A stretch of 64,000 nt of DNA from Aequorivita sp. (GTDB lineage Bacteria > Bacteroidota > Bacteroidia > Flavobacteriales > Flavobacteriaceae). Position numbers and translations under genes: made by a program. Below the pieces are notes generated by a model, which made no database searches, was not told the origin of the DNA, and was given only the letters and a program-made list of their open reading frames with translations. The DNA lies in contig JAGXGE010000022.1 in assembly GCA_024637015.1 (NCBI GenBank), forward strand, positions 1-64,000, in the 5' to 3' direction. Shown piece by piece: positions 15,023 through 23,836 of the stretch. Within the stretch, counting starts at the first letter, position 1. Every line of letters starts with the position of its first letter.

Positions 15023-16480
15023 TTAATTCAATATAAATTTCCTCGTAAAAGCGTGCCCATTTTCCAAAGTGAACTGCGCAATATAAAACCCTTGGGCGAA
15101 TTGCTGTAGTTGAAGACTTCCTGCTTCGGCATTCACTTTTTCCGATGTAATTTTTTGTCCAGCCACGTTGTAAACCGAAATTTCCTTAACATTTGAAACC
15201 GTATTGTTCAGGCGGTAATTCAACGTTTTGTCTTTTACAAAAACACGGATGGCATTTTCAGAAAAATCATTTACGGAAAGCGTCTGTGGTTTTGCCGCTT
15301 CAATCAAAAATTCAAGTCCAAGTTTTGCAAACTTCACTGCATGGTTTGGTTGGTTGAAAAAAGAATAAAGATCACCAGCGGTGTGAATGTTGGGGTTGTC
15401 TTCGCCAAATGCTGCCTCAAAAGGGAAAGCGGCATCATATCCATTATCTGCCCAACTGAAGTGGTCTGAGCAGCCATAACCACACTCGGTAAAACCATAG
15501 GTAAAACTGTGCGTGCCCGAAGCATTGTAGTGATCCATCAAATCAGTCAAATAATTGTTTAAAGAAGCACTGTTGTATGGATCTGTCGTGATATATACAT
15601 CGCCACTTGAACCGTTATAACCCGTCATATCAAACTGAACGAACGCTGCCACATTTACACCATTATCGGCATATTCCTCCGCTATTTCCGCAGAGCCCAC
15701 AAGGCCTATTTCTTCTGCGGCAAAAGCCATTACTTCAATAGTTCGGTTTGGCACAAAGTCTTTTTCCAATAACACGCGCACCATTTCATTTAAGGAAGCA
15801 ATTCCGGAAGCGTTATCATCGGCGCCAGGAGCATTGTTGTTTCCTTGAAAGGAGAACGAATCGATATGGCCGCCAATAATTACAAACTCATCTGGAGTGT
15901 TGGCACCATCAATTGTTAATATTACTGAAGGCATTGGGGTATTTACATGCTCAAAAATACGGGTGTGAACATCCGTTCTGCCAGAGGCCAAAATCATCAC
16001 ATCCCATTTTGCCTGTTGGTCAAGAACGGCTTGTTCGGCTTGAGGTTGGGTGTGGTAGCGGGTACCATAATTTTGTAGGTTCAAAATATCGTTTTCAATA
16101 TTGGCTCCGTCCACCAAATCTAAACATTCGTTTACAAAAGTATCTTCGGTTATGGTATAATCTATTAACGGATTTCTGCGTGCTACGGGCTCTAACGCCT
16201 GTAATGCTTTTTCTTCGGAAGCCCTAAAAATATAACCAGGACCATGGGTTTTTACATTGTCATGGATTTTGTGGATTATGTTGTCAGTGAGAATTACTGC
16301 AGCCTGATTATTCCTGCTTTCTAAAATGGTAATTTCATCAGGGAAAAGTTCTTCAATATAAACAGCATCATCGGCATCCATCGTGGCATAGGTATAATTG
16401 TTAGGCCAAGGACAAGCTTGGGCATTGGCCATTACTGTAAATAACAGGTACAAAAGTACTACTGAAGTAAATTTTTTCAT
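15023..16480 (-). CDS. Secreted M28 zinc aminopeptidase with type IX sorting domain
   Basis: About 485 residues from the ATG at 16480 (MKKFTSVVLL). Upstream in-frame codons to 16531 are not signal-like. Signal peptide about 1-20 (ending MANAQA). The two-zinc M28 site is complete: GGHIDS (His), GADDNASG (bridging Asp), AEEIGLVGS (Glu-Glu), QFDMTGY (Asp), HTAGD (His). The last 75 residues form a Por-type sorting domain (VYNVAGQKI, GFYIAQF, KFILN), so it is exported by the type IX system and sheds this tail, which PorU would cut. Probable role: external leucine-type aminopeptidase. Confidence 0.92.
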   Translation of the reverse strand: MKKFTSVVLLYLLFTVMANAQACPWPNNYTYATMDADDAVYIEELFPDEITILESRNNQAAVILTDNIIHKIHDNVKTHGPGYIFRASEEKALQALEPVARRNPLIDYTITEDTFVNECLDLVDGANIENDILNLQNYGTRYHTQPQAEQAVLDQQAKWDVMILASGRTDVHTRIFEHVNTPMPSVILTIDGANTPDEFVIIGGHIDSFSFQGNNNAPGADDNASGIASLNEMVRVLLEKDFVPNRTIEVMAFAAEEIGLVGSAEIAEEYADNGVNVAAFVQFDMTGYNGSSGDVYITTDPYNSASLNNYLTDLMDHYNASGTHSFTYGFTECGYGCSDHFSWADNGYDAAFPFEAAFGEDNPNIHTAGDLYSFFNQPNHAVKFAKLGLEFLIEAAKPQTLSVNDFSENAIRVFVKDKTLNYRLNNTVSNVKEISVYNVAGQKITSEKVNAEAGSLQLQQFAQGFYIAQFTLENGHAFTRKFILN

Positions 16481-16653
16481 TGGGAAATTTATAAAGTTAA
16501 CTATTGTAAAAATAAAACATCTGCCGAACAAATTGACGCTTTCCCAAAGTTTAACTATTTAAGCTATAAAATATTTTTAAACTAATTGGCCAGCATCTTC
16601 GTATATGTTTATAGAAACTTCCCTATTTTTGAAATAGGCTAAAAACTATTCAT

Positions 16654-17202
16654 TTGGAACTATTGAATCCCGACCAATGGGTTGATAAATATTCAGATTA
16701 CCTTTACAATTACACCATAGTAAGGGTGAATGACCATATTGTTGCCCAAGACCTTATTTCAGAAACTTTTTTGGCTGGTCTGAGGTCGAAAAAAAACTTT
16801 AAGGGCGAAGCTACTGAACGAACGTGGCTTATTTCAATCTTGAAGCGAAAAATTATTGATCACTATAGAAAAATAAATTCCAAAAAAGGAAAGGCTGAGG
16901 TACATATTACCTATCGAGACGATGATGCCGAAGGTGATTGGCTGGAAGAAAATGCCGCTGACCCTTTTGACAAAAACGCCGAGGACAGGATGGAAAATAA
17001 GGAGTTAGGGCTTGCTATCTTAGAATGTTTGGACAAACTGAGCGAAAAGCAGGCAACTATCTTTAAAAAGAAAACCATTGAAGATTTTGATACCGAAGCT
17101 CTTTGTAAAGAATACAACATTACACCGTCTAATCTCTGGGTAATAATTCATCGAGCACGCAAGTCAATGGTTGATTGTTTGGAGAAAAATTGGTTTAATT
17201 AG
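16654..17202 (+). CDS. ECF-type RNA polymerase sigma factor
   Basis: 182 residues from a TTG start at 16654; no ATG is available. Region 2 is seen at about 10-75 (DYLYNYTIVRVNDHIVAQDLI, then RTWLISILKRKIIDHYRK) and region 4 at about 120-175 (CLDKLSEKQATIFKKK, then CKEYNITPSNLWVIIHRARK). Region 1 and most of region 3 are missing, as in ECF sigmas. It is followed 5 bases later by a small zinc anti-sigma candidate, so the two form a regulatory pair. Confidence 0.9.
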   Translation: MELLNPDQWVDKYSDYLYNYTIVRVNDHIVAQDLISETFLAGLRSKKNFKGEATERTWLISILKRKIIDHYRKINSKKGKAEVHITYRDDDAEGDWLEENAADPFDKNAEDRMENKELGLAILECLDKLSEKQATIFKKKTIEDFDTEALCKEYNITPSNLWVIIHRARKSMVDCLEKNWFN

Positions 17203-17207
17203 AATAT

Positions 17208-17462
17208 ATGAAGTTTTTTTTAGAGTGTGATAAAGCTGTTCACGTATGTGACAAAAGTCAATATAATGAAGCCAGCTTCTTCGAAAAGTTAATGCTGAAG
17301 TTGCACATACTTATGTGTAAATTTTGCCGTGGCCATGCAAAAAGAAACAGCAAACTAACCAAAACGATAAAATCTGCTAATATCAAAACGCTCCGCCCCG
17401 AAGAAAAACAGCAATTAAAAACCAAACTTCGGCAAGAAATAGATAACGGTCCACAATCCTAA
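17208..17462 (+). CDS. Small soluble zinc-binding anti-sigma factor candidate
   Basis: 84 residues, Cys/His-rich. It carries the zinc anti-sigma motif Hx3Cx2C (His33, Cys37, Cys40 in HILMCKFC), plus Cys7, His12 and Cys14 near the start. There is no transmembrane segment, so it would be a cytoplasmic anti-sigma, possibly sensing redox state or metal. It lies directly after the ECF sigma gene. Its last 4 bases overlap the end of the convergent gene at 17459-18277. Confidence 0.78.
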   Translation: MKFFLECDKAVHVCDKSQYNEASFFEKLMLKLHILMCKFCRGHAKRNSKLTKTIKSANIKTLRPEEKQQLKTKLRQEIDNGPQS

Positions 17463-18277
17463 AGATTTTCAAAGAGAATAAAAAGCGCATACCAAAGTAT
17501 CGGTAGCCCCTCCACCCAAAAAGAAGCAAAATAACGTGATTGCTCGGTTTTTGAAACAACAATAAACCATCCCAAAACCACACAAAAAAACAACAAGCTT
17601 ACAATATAGGCAACTTCGTAATCTTGTTTAAAAAATTCGAAAGCCAAGCAGAGCAACAAAACCGCTTCTCCAATCAGTTTCGTGGCTTTAACACCAACTT
17701 CATGCGGCACGGTTTTTAGATTTTGTGCATCATAGGGCATATCGCGAATTTCGAAAGGCAGAATAAGCGCGATAACTATCAAAATCCGTTGAAAAAAAGT
17801 AAGCAGCAAATCCCCAGAAAAGTAAACTTCAGAAGCAACTACAGGAACAATTACCGTAACACCAGCCCATACAAAAGCCACCACAAAAATCTTTATTCCA
17901 GAAAGTCCTCTTAAATTTTTACTTCTTACGAAAGGGACCGCATAAAAAAAAGTTGTCAATCCAAAACCTGCGGTAACCAAAAGTGTGTTTATGGAAAGTT
18001 GAAAAGAAATAATCCCCAATAAAGCGAAACACACCGCAGAAAAAACCTGAATCGTTTTTAAGGAATTTGTCAAACTTCGGTGGTGCAAACCCGCGACTTT
18101 GGCATATTTTACAAAATTATAACTCGTTAAAGCGCCAAGAAAAACAAATGCCCAAAGTTCAAAGGGGATAGTTAAATTGTACTCCATAACCGTAATTGCC
18201 AAAAAGGCAACCACCGCAAAAGCTACGTGAATACTACTGTTTATATAAAAAGCAAATACTCTTCTCAAAACCTTCAT
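17459..18277 (-). CDS. UbiA-like integral membrane protein
   Basis: 272 residues with seven to nine hydrophobic segments spread along the length. The fold resembles UbiA prenyltransferases, with a loop EIRDMPYDAQNLKTVP at about 185-200 corresponding to the second Asp-rich motif. The first motif (NDxxDxxxD) is replaced by SYNFVKYAKV, which lacks the aspartates, so prenyl transfer is doubtful. The function may differ from classical UbiA. ATG start at 18277; single gene. Confidence 0.68.
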   Translation of the reverse strand: MKVLRRVFAFYINSSIHVAFAVVAFLAITVMEYNLTIPFELWAFVFLGALTSYNFVKYAKVAGLHHRSLTNSLKTIQVFSAVCFALLGIISFQLSINTLLVTAGFGLTTFFYAVPFVRSKNLRGLSGIKIFVVAFVWAGVTVIVPVVASEVYFSGDLLLTFFQRILIVIALILPFEIRDMPYDAQNLKTVPHEVGVKATKLIGEAVLLLCLAFEFFKQDYEVAYIVSLLFFCVVLGWFIVVSKTEQSRYFASFWVEGLPILWYALFILFENL

Positions 18278-18375
18278 AGCACCAAAAATAATTAAAGTGT
18301 GAGTAACCTTGATATTTAGTTGAAAAATTAAATTTTTCAGATACTTAAAAGCAACCTATTTTAGGTTAAATATTG

Positions 18376-18383
18376 TAATTTTG
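18376..18383 (+). promoter_or_regulatory. -7 promoter box for gcvP
   Basis: TAATTTTG fits TAnnTTTG, 25 bases before the gcvP start codon. I see no glycine riboswitch-like structure between 18290 and 18408. Confidence 0.55.
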
Positions 18384-18408
18384 CCACCTAAATTTCAATC
18401 GTAAATTA

Positions 18409-21258
18409 ATGAACACAGATTCTTTTGCTTTAAGGCATATCGGTCCACGGGAAAACGACCTTCCTGAAATGCTTAAAACCATTGGTGTAAGCTCTATTAA
18501 CCAACTTATTTACGAAACCGTTCCAGACGATATTATACTGAAAAAACCACTGAATCTGGACATCGCAATGAGCGAGCAGGAATACCTTGAGCATATCACC
18601 GAACTTTCCACAAAAAACAAGCTTTTTAAAACATATATTGGATTGGGTTATAACCAATCAATCACGCCTCCGGTTATTCAACGGAATATTTTGGAAAACC
18701 CAGGATGGTACACGGCTTATACACCTTACCAAGCTGAAATTGCTCAAGGCAGACTGGAAGCTTTGCTAAATTTCCAAACCGTAATCAGTGATTTAACGGG
18801 AATGGAACTTGCAAACGCATCCCTTTTGGACGAATCCACTGCAGCCGCAGAAGCAATGGCATTGCTTTATAATGTTCGTGAAAAGAGCAAGAAACAAAGC
18901 AACGCTTTCAAGTTTTTTGTTTCGGAAGAAGTGCTGCCGCAAACTCTTTCAGTACTTGAAACACGATCAATTCCTTTGGGAATCGAATTGGTAGTGGGCA
19001 ATCACGAAGATTTTGATTTTTCAAAAGAATTCTTTGGAGCGATAGTTCAATATCCAAGCAGAACTGGAAAGGTTTACAACTTTAAAAATTTCATTGAAAA
19101 AGCGAACGAAAACCAAATAAAAGTTGCCGTTGCCGCAGACATTTTGAGTCTTGTGATCCTGGAATCTCCAGGTCAATTCGGGGTTGATGTAGTTGTGGGA
19201 ACCACGCAGCGTTTCGGAATTCCGTTAGGCTATGGTGGACCACATGCCGCTTTCTTCGCCACAAAAGACGAATACAAACGAAGTATTCCTGGACGTATCA
19301 TCGGTGTTACGAAAGATACCGATGGCAACCGTGCCTTGAGAATGGCACTTCAAACAAGAGAACAGCACATTAAACGCGACAAGGCCACTTCCAACATTTG
19401 TACCGCTCAGGTTTTATTAGCGGTTATGGCTGGAATGTACGCAGTTTATCACGGTCCAGAAGGTTTGAAATATATTGCAAGAAAAGTACACAACGGGGCT
19501 GCAACACTTGCAAACGCATTGGAAAAATTAAGCTTTGAGCAAATAAACGAAACCTATTTTGACACCATTGCAATTAAAACTGATGCTACCAAAATCAAAT
19601 TTTTGGCGGAAGCAAAAGAAGTAAATTTCTATTATCCAAACGACGAAACAGTTTCAATCTCAATTAACGAAACTACAACCGTAAAGGATTTGAATAAAAT
19701 ACTCGCAATCTTTTCCGAAGCGATTAAAAAAGATTTTCAAAAAATCACCGAATTGGAAACCGGCAATAAAATTCCAAAAGAAGTTGCTCGTAAAACCGAA
19801 TTTCTTCAACAAGAAGTTTTCAATAAGTATCACAGCGAAACCGATTTGATGCGCTACATTAAAAAACTGGAACGCAAAGATCTTTCACTTACTCATTCAA
19901 TGATTTCATTGGGCTCATGTACCATGAAACTGAACGCTGCGGCGGAAATGCTGCCATTGAGCGACCCAATGTGGGGCAATATGCATCCATTCGTTCCAGT
20001 AGATCAAGCCGAAGGCTACCAAATTATTCTGAAAAAACTTGAAAAACAACTTACCGAAATTACTGGTTTTGCAGGAACTTCCCTTCAGCCAAACAGTGGC
20101 GCTCAGGGTGAGTATGCCGGCTTGATGGTAATTCGTGCATATCACAAATCGCGTGGCGAAAGCCATAGAAATATTTGCTTGATTCCATCATCAGCACATG
20201 GAACAAACCCTGCGAGTGCAGTTATGGCAGGTATGCAAGTGGTTGTAACAAAATCTACCGAAGAGGGAAATATTGACGTTGATGATCTTCGCGAAAAAGC
20301 AATAAAATACAAAGACAATCTTTCGTGTTTGATGGTTACCTATCCTTCAACACACGGGGTTTATGAATCCGCTATTCGCGAAATAACCAGTATAGTTCAT
20401 GAAAACGGCGGACAGGTTTATATGGACGGTGCAAATATGAACGCACAGGTTGGTTTGACCAATCCCGGTGCTATCGGTGCGGATGTTTGCCACTTGAACC
20501 TTCATAAAACTTTTGCTATTCCTCACGGTGGTGGCGGACCGGGTGTTGGACCAATTTGTGTAGCCAAGCAACTAGTTCCATTTTTGCCTTCAAACCCAGT
20601 GATCCAAACAGGGGGTGAAAAAGCAATTACGGCAATTTCAGCAGCACCTTATGGCAGCTCGCTGGTTTGCTTAATTAGTTACGCTTACATCTGTATGCTC
20701 GGTGTAAATGGCTTGAAAAAAGCTACCCAATACGCCATTTTGAACGCTAACTATATTAAAGAAAGACTAAATGGTCAATATGAAGTGCTATACTCAGGCG
20801 AATATGGCCATGCAGCCCACGAAATGATTGTAGATTGCCGTCCGTTTAAAGCGAAGGGAATAGAAGTAACCGACATCGCTAAACGATTGATGGACTATGG
20901 TTTTCACGCACCCACGGTGTCATTCCCAATTGCCGGAACATTGATGATTGAGCCTACAGAAAGCGAAAGTAAGATGGCTTTAGATCAATTTTGTGATGCG
21001 ATGCTTTCCATCAGAAAAGAAATTGAAGCGGCTGATAAAGAACAACCTAATAACGTTCTGAAAAATTCGCCACATACCTTGCAAATGTTGACTGCAGATG
21101 TATGGGATTTCCCTTACAGCAGACAGGAAGCGGCTTTTCCGTTGGAATACATTTCCGACAATAAATTCTGGCCTTCAATTAGAAGGGTAGATGACGCATT
21201 TGGTGACAGGCACTTGGTTTGTACCTGCAACCCGATTGAAGCTTATATGGAAGCGTAA
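18409..21258 (+). CDS. gcvP: Glycine dehydrogenase (decarboxylating), P protein
   Basis: 949 residues, the single-chain form. It decarboxylates glycine with pyridoxal phosphate and passes the aminomethyl group to the lipoyl H protein of the cleavage system. The N-terminal half is seen in FALRHIGPRE, NASLLDESTAAAEAM and GYGGPHAAFFA. The C-terminal half has the PLP-lysine segment CHLNLHKTFAIPHGGGGPG. The other gcv genes are not in the window. Full length with no frame break. Confidence 0.97.
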   Translation: MNTDSFALRHIGPRENDLPEMLKTIGVSSINQLIYETVPDDIILKKPLNLDIAMSEQEYLEHITELSTKNKLFKTYIGLGYNQSITPPVIQRNILENPGWYTAYTPYQAEIAQGRLEALLNFQTVISDLTGMELANASLLDESTAAAEAMALLYNVREKSKKQSNAFKFFVSEEVLPQTLSVLETRSIPLGIELVVGNHEDFDFSKEFFGAIVQYPSRTGKVYNFKNFIEKANENQIKVAVAADILSLVILESPGQFGVDVVVGTTQRFGIPLGYGGPHAAFFATKDEYKRSIPGRIIGVTKDTDGNRALRMALQTREQHIKRDKATSNICTAQVLLAVMAGMYAVYHGPEGLKYIARKVHNGAATLANALEKLSFEQINETYFDTIAIKTDATKIKFLAEAKEVNFYYPNDETVSISINETTTVKDLNKILAIFSEAIKKDFQKITELETGNKIPKEVARKTEFLQQEVFNKYHSETDLMRYIKKLERKDLSLTHSMISLGSCTMKLNAAAEMLPLSDPMWGNMHPFVPVDQAEGYQIILKKLEKQLTEITGFAGTSLQPNSGAQGEYAGLMVIRAYHKSRGESHRNICLIPSSAHGTNPASAVMAGMQVVVTKSTEEGNIDVDDLREKAIKYKDNLSCLMVTYPSTHGVYESAIREITSIVHENGGQVYMDGANMNAQVGLTNPGAIGADVCHLNLHKTFAIPHGGGGPGVGPICVAKQLVPFLPSNPVIQTGGEKAITAISAAPYGSSLVCLISYAYICMLGVNGLKKATQYAILNANYIKERLNGQYEVLYSGEYGHAAHEMIVDCRPFKAKGIEVTDIAKRLMDYGFHAPTVSFPIAGTLMIEPTESESKMALDQFCDAMLSIRKEIEAADKEQPNNVLKNSPHTLQMLTADVWDFPYSRQEAAFPLEYISDNKFWPSIRRVDDAFGDRHLVCTCNPIEAYMEA

Positions 21259-21330
21259 CAACTCAGAATTCTGAATTCAGAATTCCGAATTATTAAAGCT
21301 TTTCGTACTTTTAACGAAACTTTTCAATTT

Positions 21331-22389
21331 ATGAATGTCAAGATAACAGGCATCGGTAGTTATATTCCAAGTAAAGTTGCCAAGAACGAACATTTCGGAG
21401 ACCATCATTTTTACAATGAAGACGGCACCCGTTTTGGCCATGAAAATCAGGTGATTATTGAAAAGTTTAAAGCCATCACCGGTATTCACGAAAGGCGCTA
21501 TATTCCAAAAAAACTCAATACTTCAGATATAGCTTCCTTTGCGGCAGAAAATGCAATCAAAAATTCCGGAATCAACAAAGAAGAACTCAATTATATTATT
21601 GTTGCCCATAATTATGGCGATGTAAAAGATGGTTCGGTACAAAGCGATACTGTACCCAGCATTGCAACACGTGTAAAGCACAAACTTAAAATTCAAAATC
21701 CAACCTGTGTGGGCTACGATGTGCTTTTTGGATGTCCAGGCTGGATTGAAGGAATGATACAAGCCTATGCTTTTATTAAAGCTGGAATGGCGAAAAAATG
21801 CTTAGTTGTTGGCGCAGAAGCCCTTTCACGTGTGGTTGACCCGCATGATCGCGATTCTATGATTTACAGTGATGGCGCTGGTGCGGCTGTGGTTGAATCA
21901 AGTGAGGAGCCAGGAGGTATTCTCAATCACTTTAGCGCGACCTATGCTTTTGAAGAAGCACATTTCATCTTTTTTGGCGAAAGCAACAATCTGGAGATAA
22001 AAGACAATCGCCGTTATATTAAAATGTACGGCCGAAAAATTTATGAATTTGCGCTGAACAATGTACCTGACGCGATGAAAACCTGTTTGGATAAAAGCGG
22101 TGTTGGAATTGATGAAGTGAAAAAAATATTTATCCATCAAGCAAATGAAAAGATGGACGAAGCCATCGTGAACCGCTTTTATAAACTATACGGCAAGTCT
22201 GCTCCCGAAAAAATTATGCCTATGAGCATAAACAAATTGGGCAATAGCAGTGTAGCGACTGTTCCGACTTTGTATGACCTAGTTTTGAATGGCGAGCTAG
22301 AAGGACATTCCATCCAAAAAGGAGATGTGGTTATTTTTGCCAGTGTGGGTGCGGGCATGAATATTAATTCGATAGTTTACAAAGTGTAA
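21331..22389 (+). CDS. FabH-like 3-oxoacyl-ACP synthase III family protein
   Basis: 352 residues, about 35 longer than E. coli FabH because of an insertion near residues 21-50. The thiolase-fold triad is intact: Cys135 (DVLFGCPGWIEG), His269 (FIHQANEKMDEA) and Asn305 (NKLGNSSVATVP). It therefore condenses an acyl thioester with malonyl-ACP or a similar donor. It overlaps the following methyltransferase gene at TAATG and heads a three-gene set with a glycosyltransferase, so it may be a pathway enzyme rather than housekeeping FabH. Confidence 0.85.
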   Translation: MNVKITGIGSYIPSKVAKNEHFGDHHFYNEDGTRFGHENQVIIEKFKAITGIHERRYIPKKLNTSDIASFAAENAIKNSGINKEELNYIIVAHNYGDVKDGSVQSDTVPSIATRVKHKLKIQNPTCVGYDVLFGCPGWIEGMIQAYAFIKAGMAKKCLVVGAEALSRVVDPHDRDSMIYSDGAGAAVVESSEEPGGILNHFSATYAFEEAHFIFFGESNNLEIKDNRRYIKMYGRKIYEFALNNVPDAMKTCLDKSGVGIDEVKKIFIHQANEKMDEAIVNRFYKLYGKSAPEKIMPMSINKLGNSSVATVPTLYDLVLNGELEGHSIQKGDVVIFASVGAGMNINSIVYKV

Positions 22390-22910
22390 TGTACGAAGGT
22401 AAATTTCCGAAAAAAAGATACAAACACACCCTTCGTTTTCTAAATGAAGTTATTTCCAAAGAAGAAAAGATCCTTGATTTAGGCGTTCCAAATCCATTTT
22501 CAGAAATAGTTACAAAAGAAGGGTTTAATGTCACAAATACAAAAGGTGAAGATTTGGACTTTGAAACCAACGTTGTAAAAACGAAGGAATTTGATGTGGT
22601 TACTGCTTTTGAAATCTTTGAACACTTGGTTTCTCCTTTTAATGTCTTGAAAGATATTCAGGCCAAAAAACTGGTTGCTTCCATTCCTTTGAAACTTTGG
22701 TTTGCATCTGCATACAGAAGCAAGACTGACAAATGGGACCGCCACTATCACGAGTTTGAGGATTGGCAATTTGATTGGCTGCTTGAAAAAGCCGGTTGGC
22801 GAATCGTAAAAAGTGAAAAGTTTACCAACCCCGTTAAGAAAATCGGGATACGACCTATTCTTCGTAGAATTACACCACGATATTATCTGGTCTTTGCAGT
22901 AAGAGATTAA
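22389..22910 (+). CDS. SAM-dependent methyltransferase-like protein
   Basis: 173 residues. The Rossmann methyltransferase pattern is recognisable: KILDLGVPNPFSEIV (motif I, degenerate, with one glycine where DxGxGxG is usual), then DVVTAFEIFEHLVSP (motif IV region) and a C-terminal half with KWDRHYHEFEDWQFDWLL, typical of Methyltransf_11-like proteins. The degenerate motif I leaves activity uncertain. It overlaps both neighbours (TAATG at 22389 and 22910), so translation is coupled. Confidence 0.72.
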   Translation: MYEGKFPKKRYKHTLRFLNEVISKEEKILDLGVPNPFSEIVTKEGFNVTNTKGEDLDFETNVVKTKEFDVVTAFEIFEHLVSPFNVLKDIQAKKLVASIPLKLWFASAYRSKTDKWDRHYHEFEDWQFDWLLEKAGWRIVKSEKFTNPVKKIGIRPILRRITPRYYLVFAVRD

Positions 22911-23776
22911 TGGATTTCTACATCGTCATACCTGCCCACAACGAAGAAGCATTTATTGGCGATATGCTTCAATCCATTGTTGAACAGACAATTCTTCCAA
23001 AAAATGTTGTTATAGTGAACGACGCCTCAACCGATGGCACTCAAAATATAATTCAGCAATTTTCAGAAAAACATTCCTTTATTAAAAGTGTCATTCACAA
23101 TTCAGGACAATACCATGAGCCTGGAAGTAAAGTCATCAGTGCCTTTTACAAAGGATTTGAAACGCTTGACACAGGTTTTGATTTTATCGGAAAATTTGAT
23201 GCCGATCTTATTTTGCCACGCGACTATTTTGAAAAAGTTTTAAAGCTATTTGCTTCTGATAAAAAAATAGGAATTGCAGGAGGCAATCTATTTGTTGAAA
23301 AAGGAAAAGGTTGGGAATTTGAAGCTATTTCTGAAAAAACAAAAGTGCGCGGCCCCATAAAATTATACCGAAAAAAATGCTTTCAAGGAATCGGCGGTCT
23401 AAAAAAATCCATTGGCTGGGACACTGTGGATGAGCTTTTGGCTCAATATCATGGCTGGAAAATAAAGACAGACACTTCACTCCACGTAAAACATTTAAAA
23501 CCTACGGGAAAGGTTTATTCAAAAACTTCAAAATACAAACAAGGCGAGGCTTTTTATAAAATGCGTTATGGGTTTTGGCTCACATTGATTGCTTCTTCCA
23601 AACTGGCTTCCAAAAAAAATAGTTTTCAGTTCTTTATGGATTGCATAAAAGGGTATTATAAAGCCCAGAAAGAAAATATGGATTTTATAGTCTCCGAAAA
23701 AGAAGGCGAATTTATCAAAAACCTACGATGGAGGAAAATTCGACAGAAACTAGGCATTGGTAAATTCAGGATTTAA
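22910..23776 (+). CDS. Family 2 glycosyltransferase
   Basis: 288 residues. GT-A fold signatures: YIVIPAHNEEAFIGDML at the N-terminus, VNDASTDGTQ (nucleotide-sugar Asp), FIGKFDADLILP (metal-binding DxD-type motif) and GGNLFVE. It is soluble, with no long C-terminal membrane segments, so it is likely cytoplasmic or peripheral. Acceptor unknown; the gene is coupled to a FabH-like synthase and a methyltransferase, which suggests glycosylation of a lipid or secondary metabolite (inference). Confidence 0.85.
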   Translation: MDFYIVIPAHNEEAFIGDMLQSIVEQTILPKNVVIVNDASTDGTQNIIQQFSEKHSFIKSVIHNSGQYHEPGSKVISAFYKGFETLDTGFDFIGKFDADLILPRDYFEKVLKLFASDKKIGIAGGNLFVEKGKGWEFEAISEKTKVRGPIKLYRKKCFQGIGGLKKSIGWDTVDELLAQYHGWKIKTDTSLHVKHLKPTGKVYSKTSKYKQGEAFYKMRYGFWLTLIASSKLASKKNSFQFFMDCIKGYYKAQKENMDFIVSEKEGEFIKNLRWRKIRQKLGIGKFRI

Positions 23777-23812
23777 CAACTTTCAATTAACACTCTAAGG
23801 GTTTATATTTTT

Positions 23813-23820
23813 TATTTTTG
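23813..23820 (+). promoter_or_regulatory. -7 promoter box for the alkaline phosphatase gene
   Basis: TATTTTTG is a perfect TAnnTTTG box, 16 bases before the ATG at 23837. It gives the phosphatase its own promoter, separate from the glycosyltransferase operon. Confidence 0.65.
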
Positions 23821-23836
23821 CAAATAAAAATTTTCA

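Noticed and set aside
18290-18408. Glycine riboswitch upstream of gcvP
   Set aside because: No aptamer-like conserved pairing or tandem structure is visible in the short leader.
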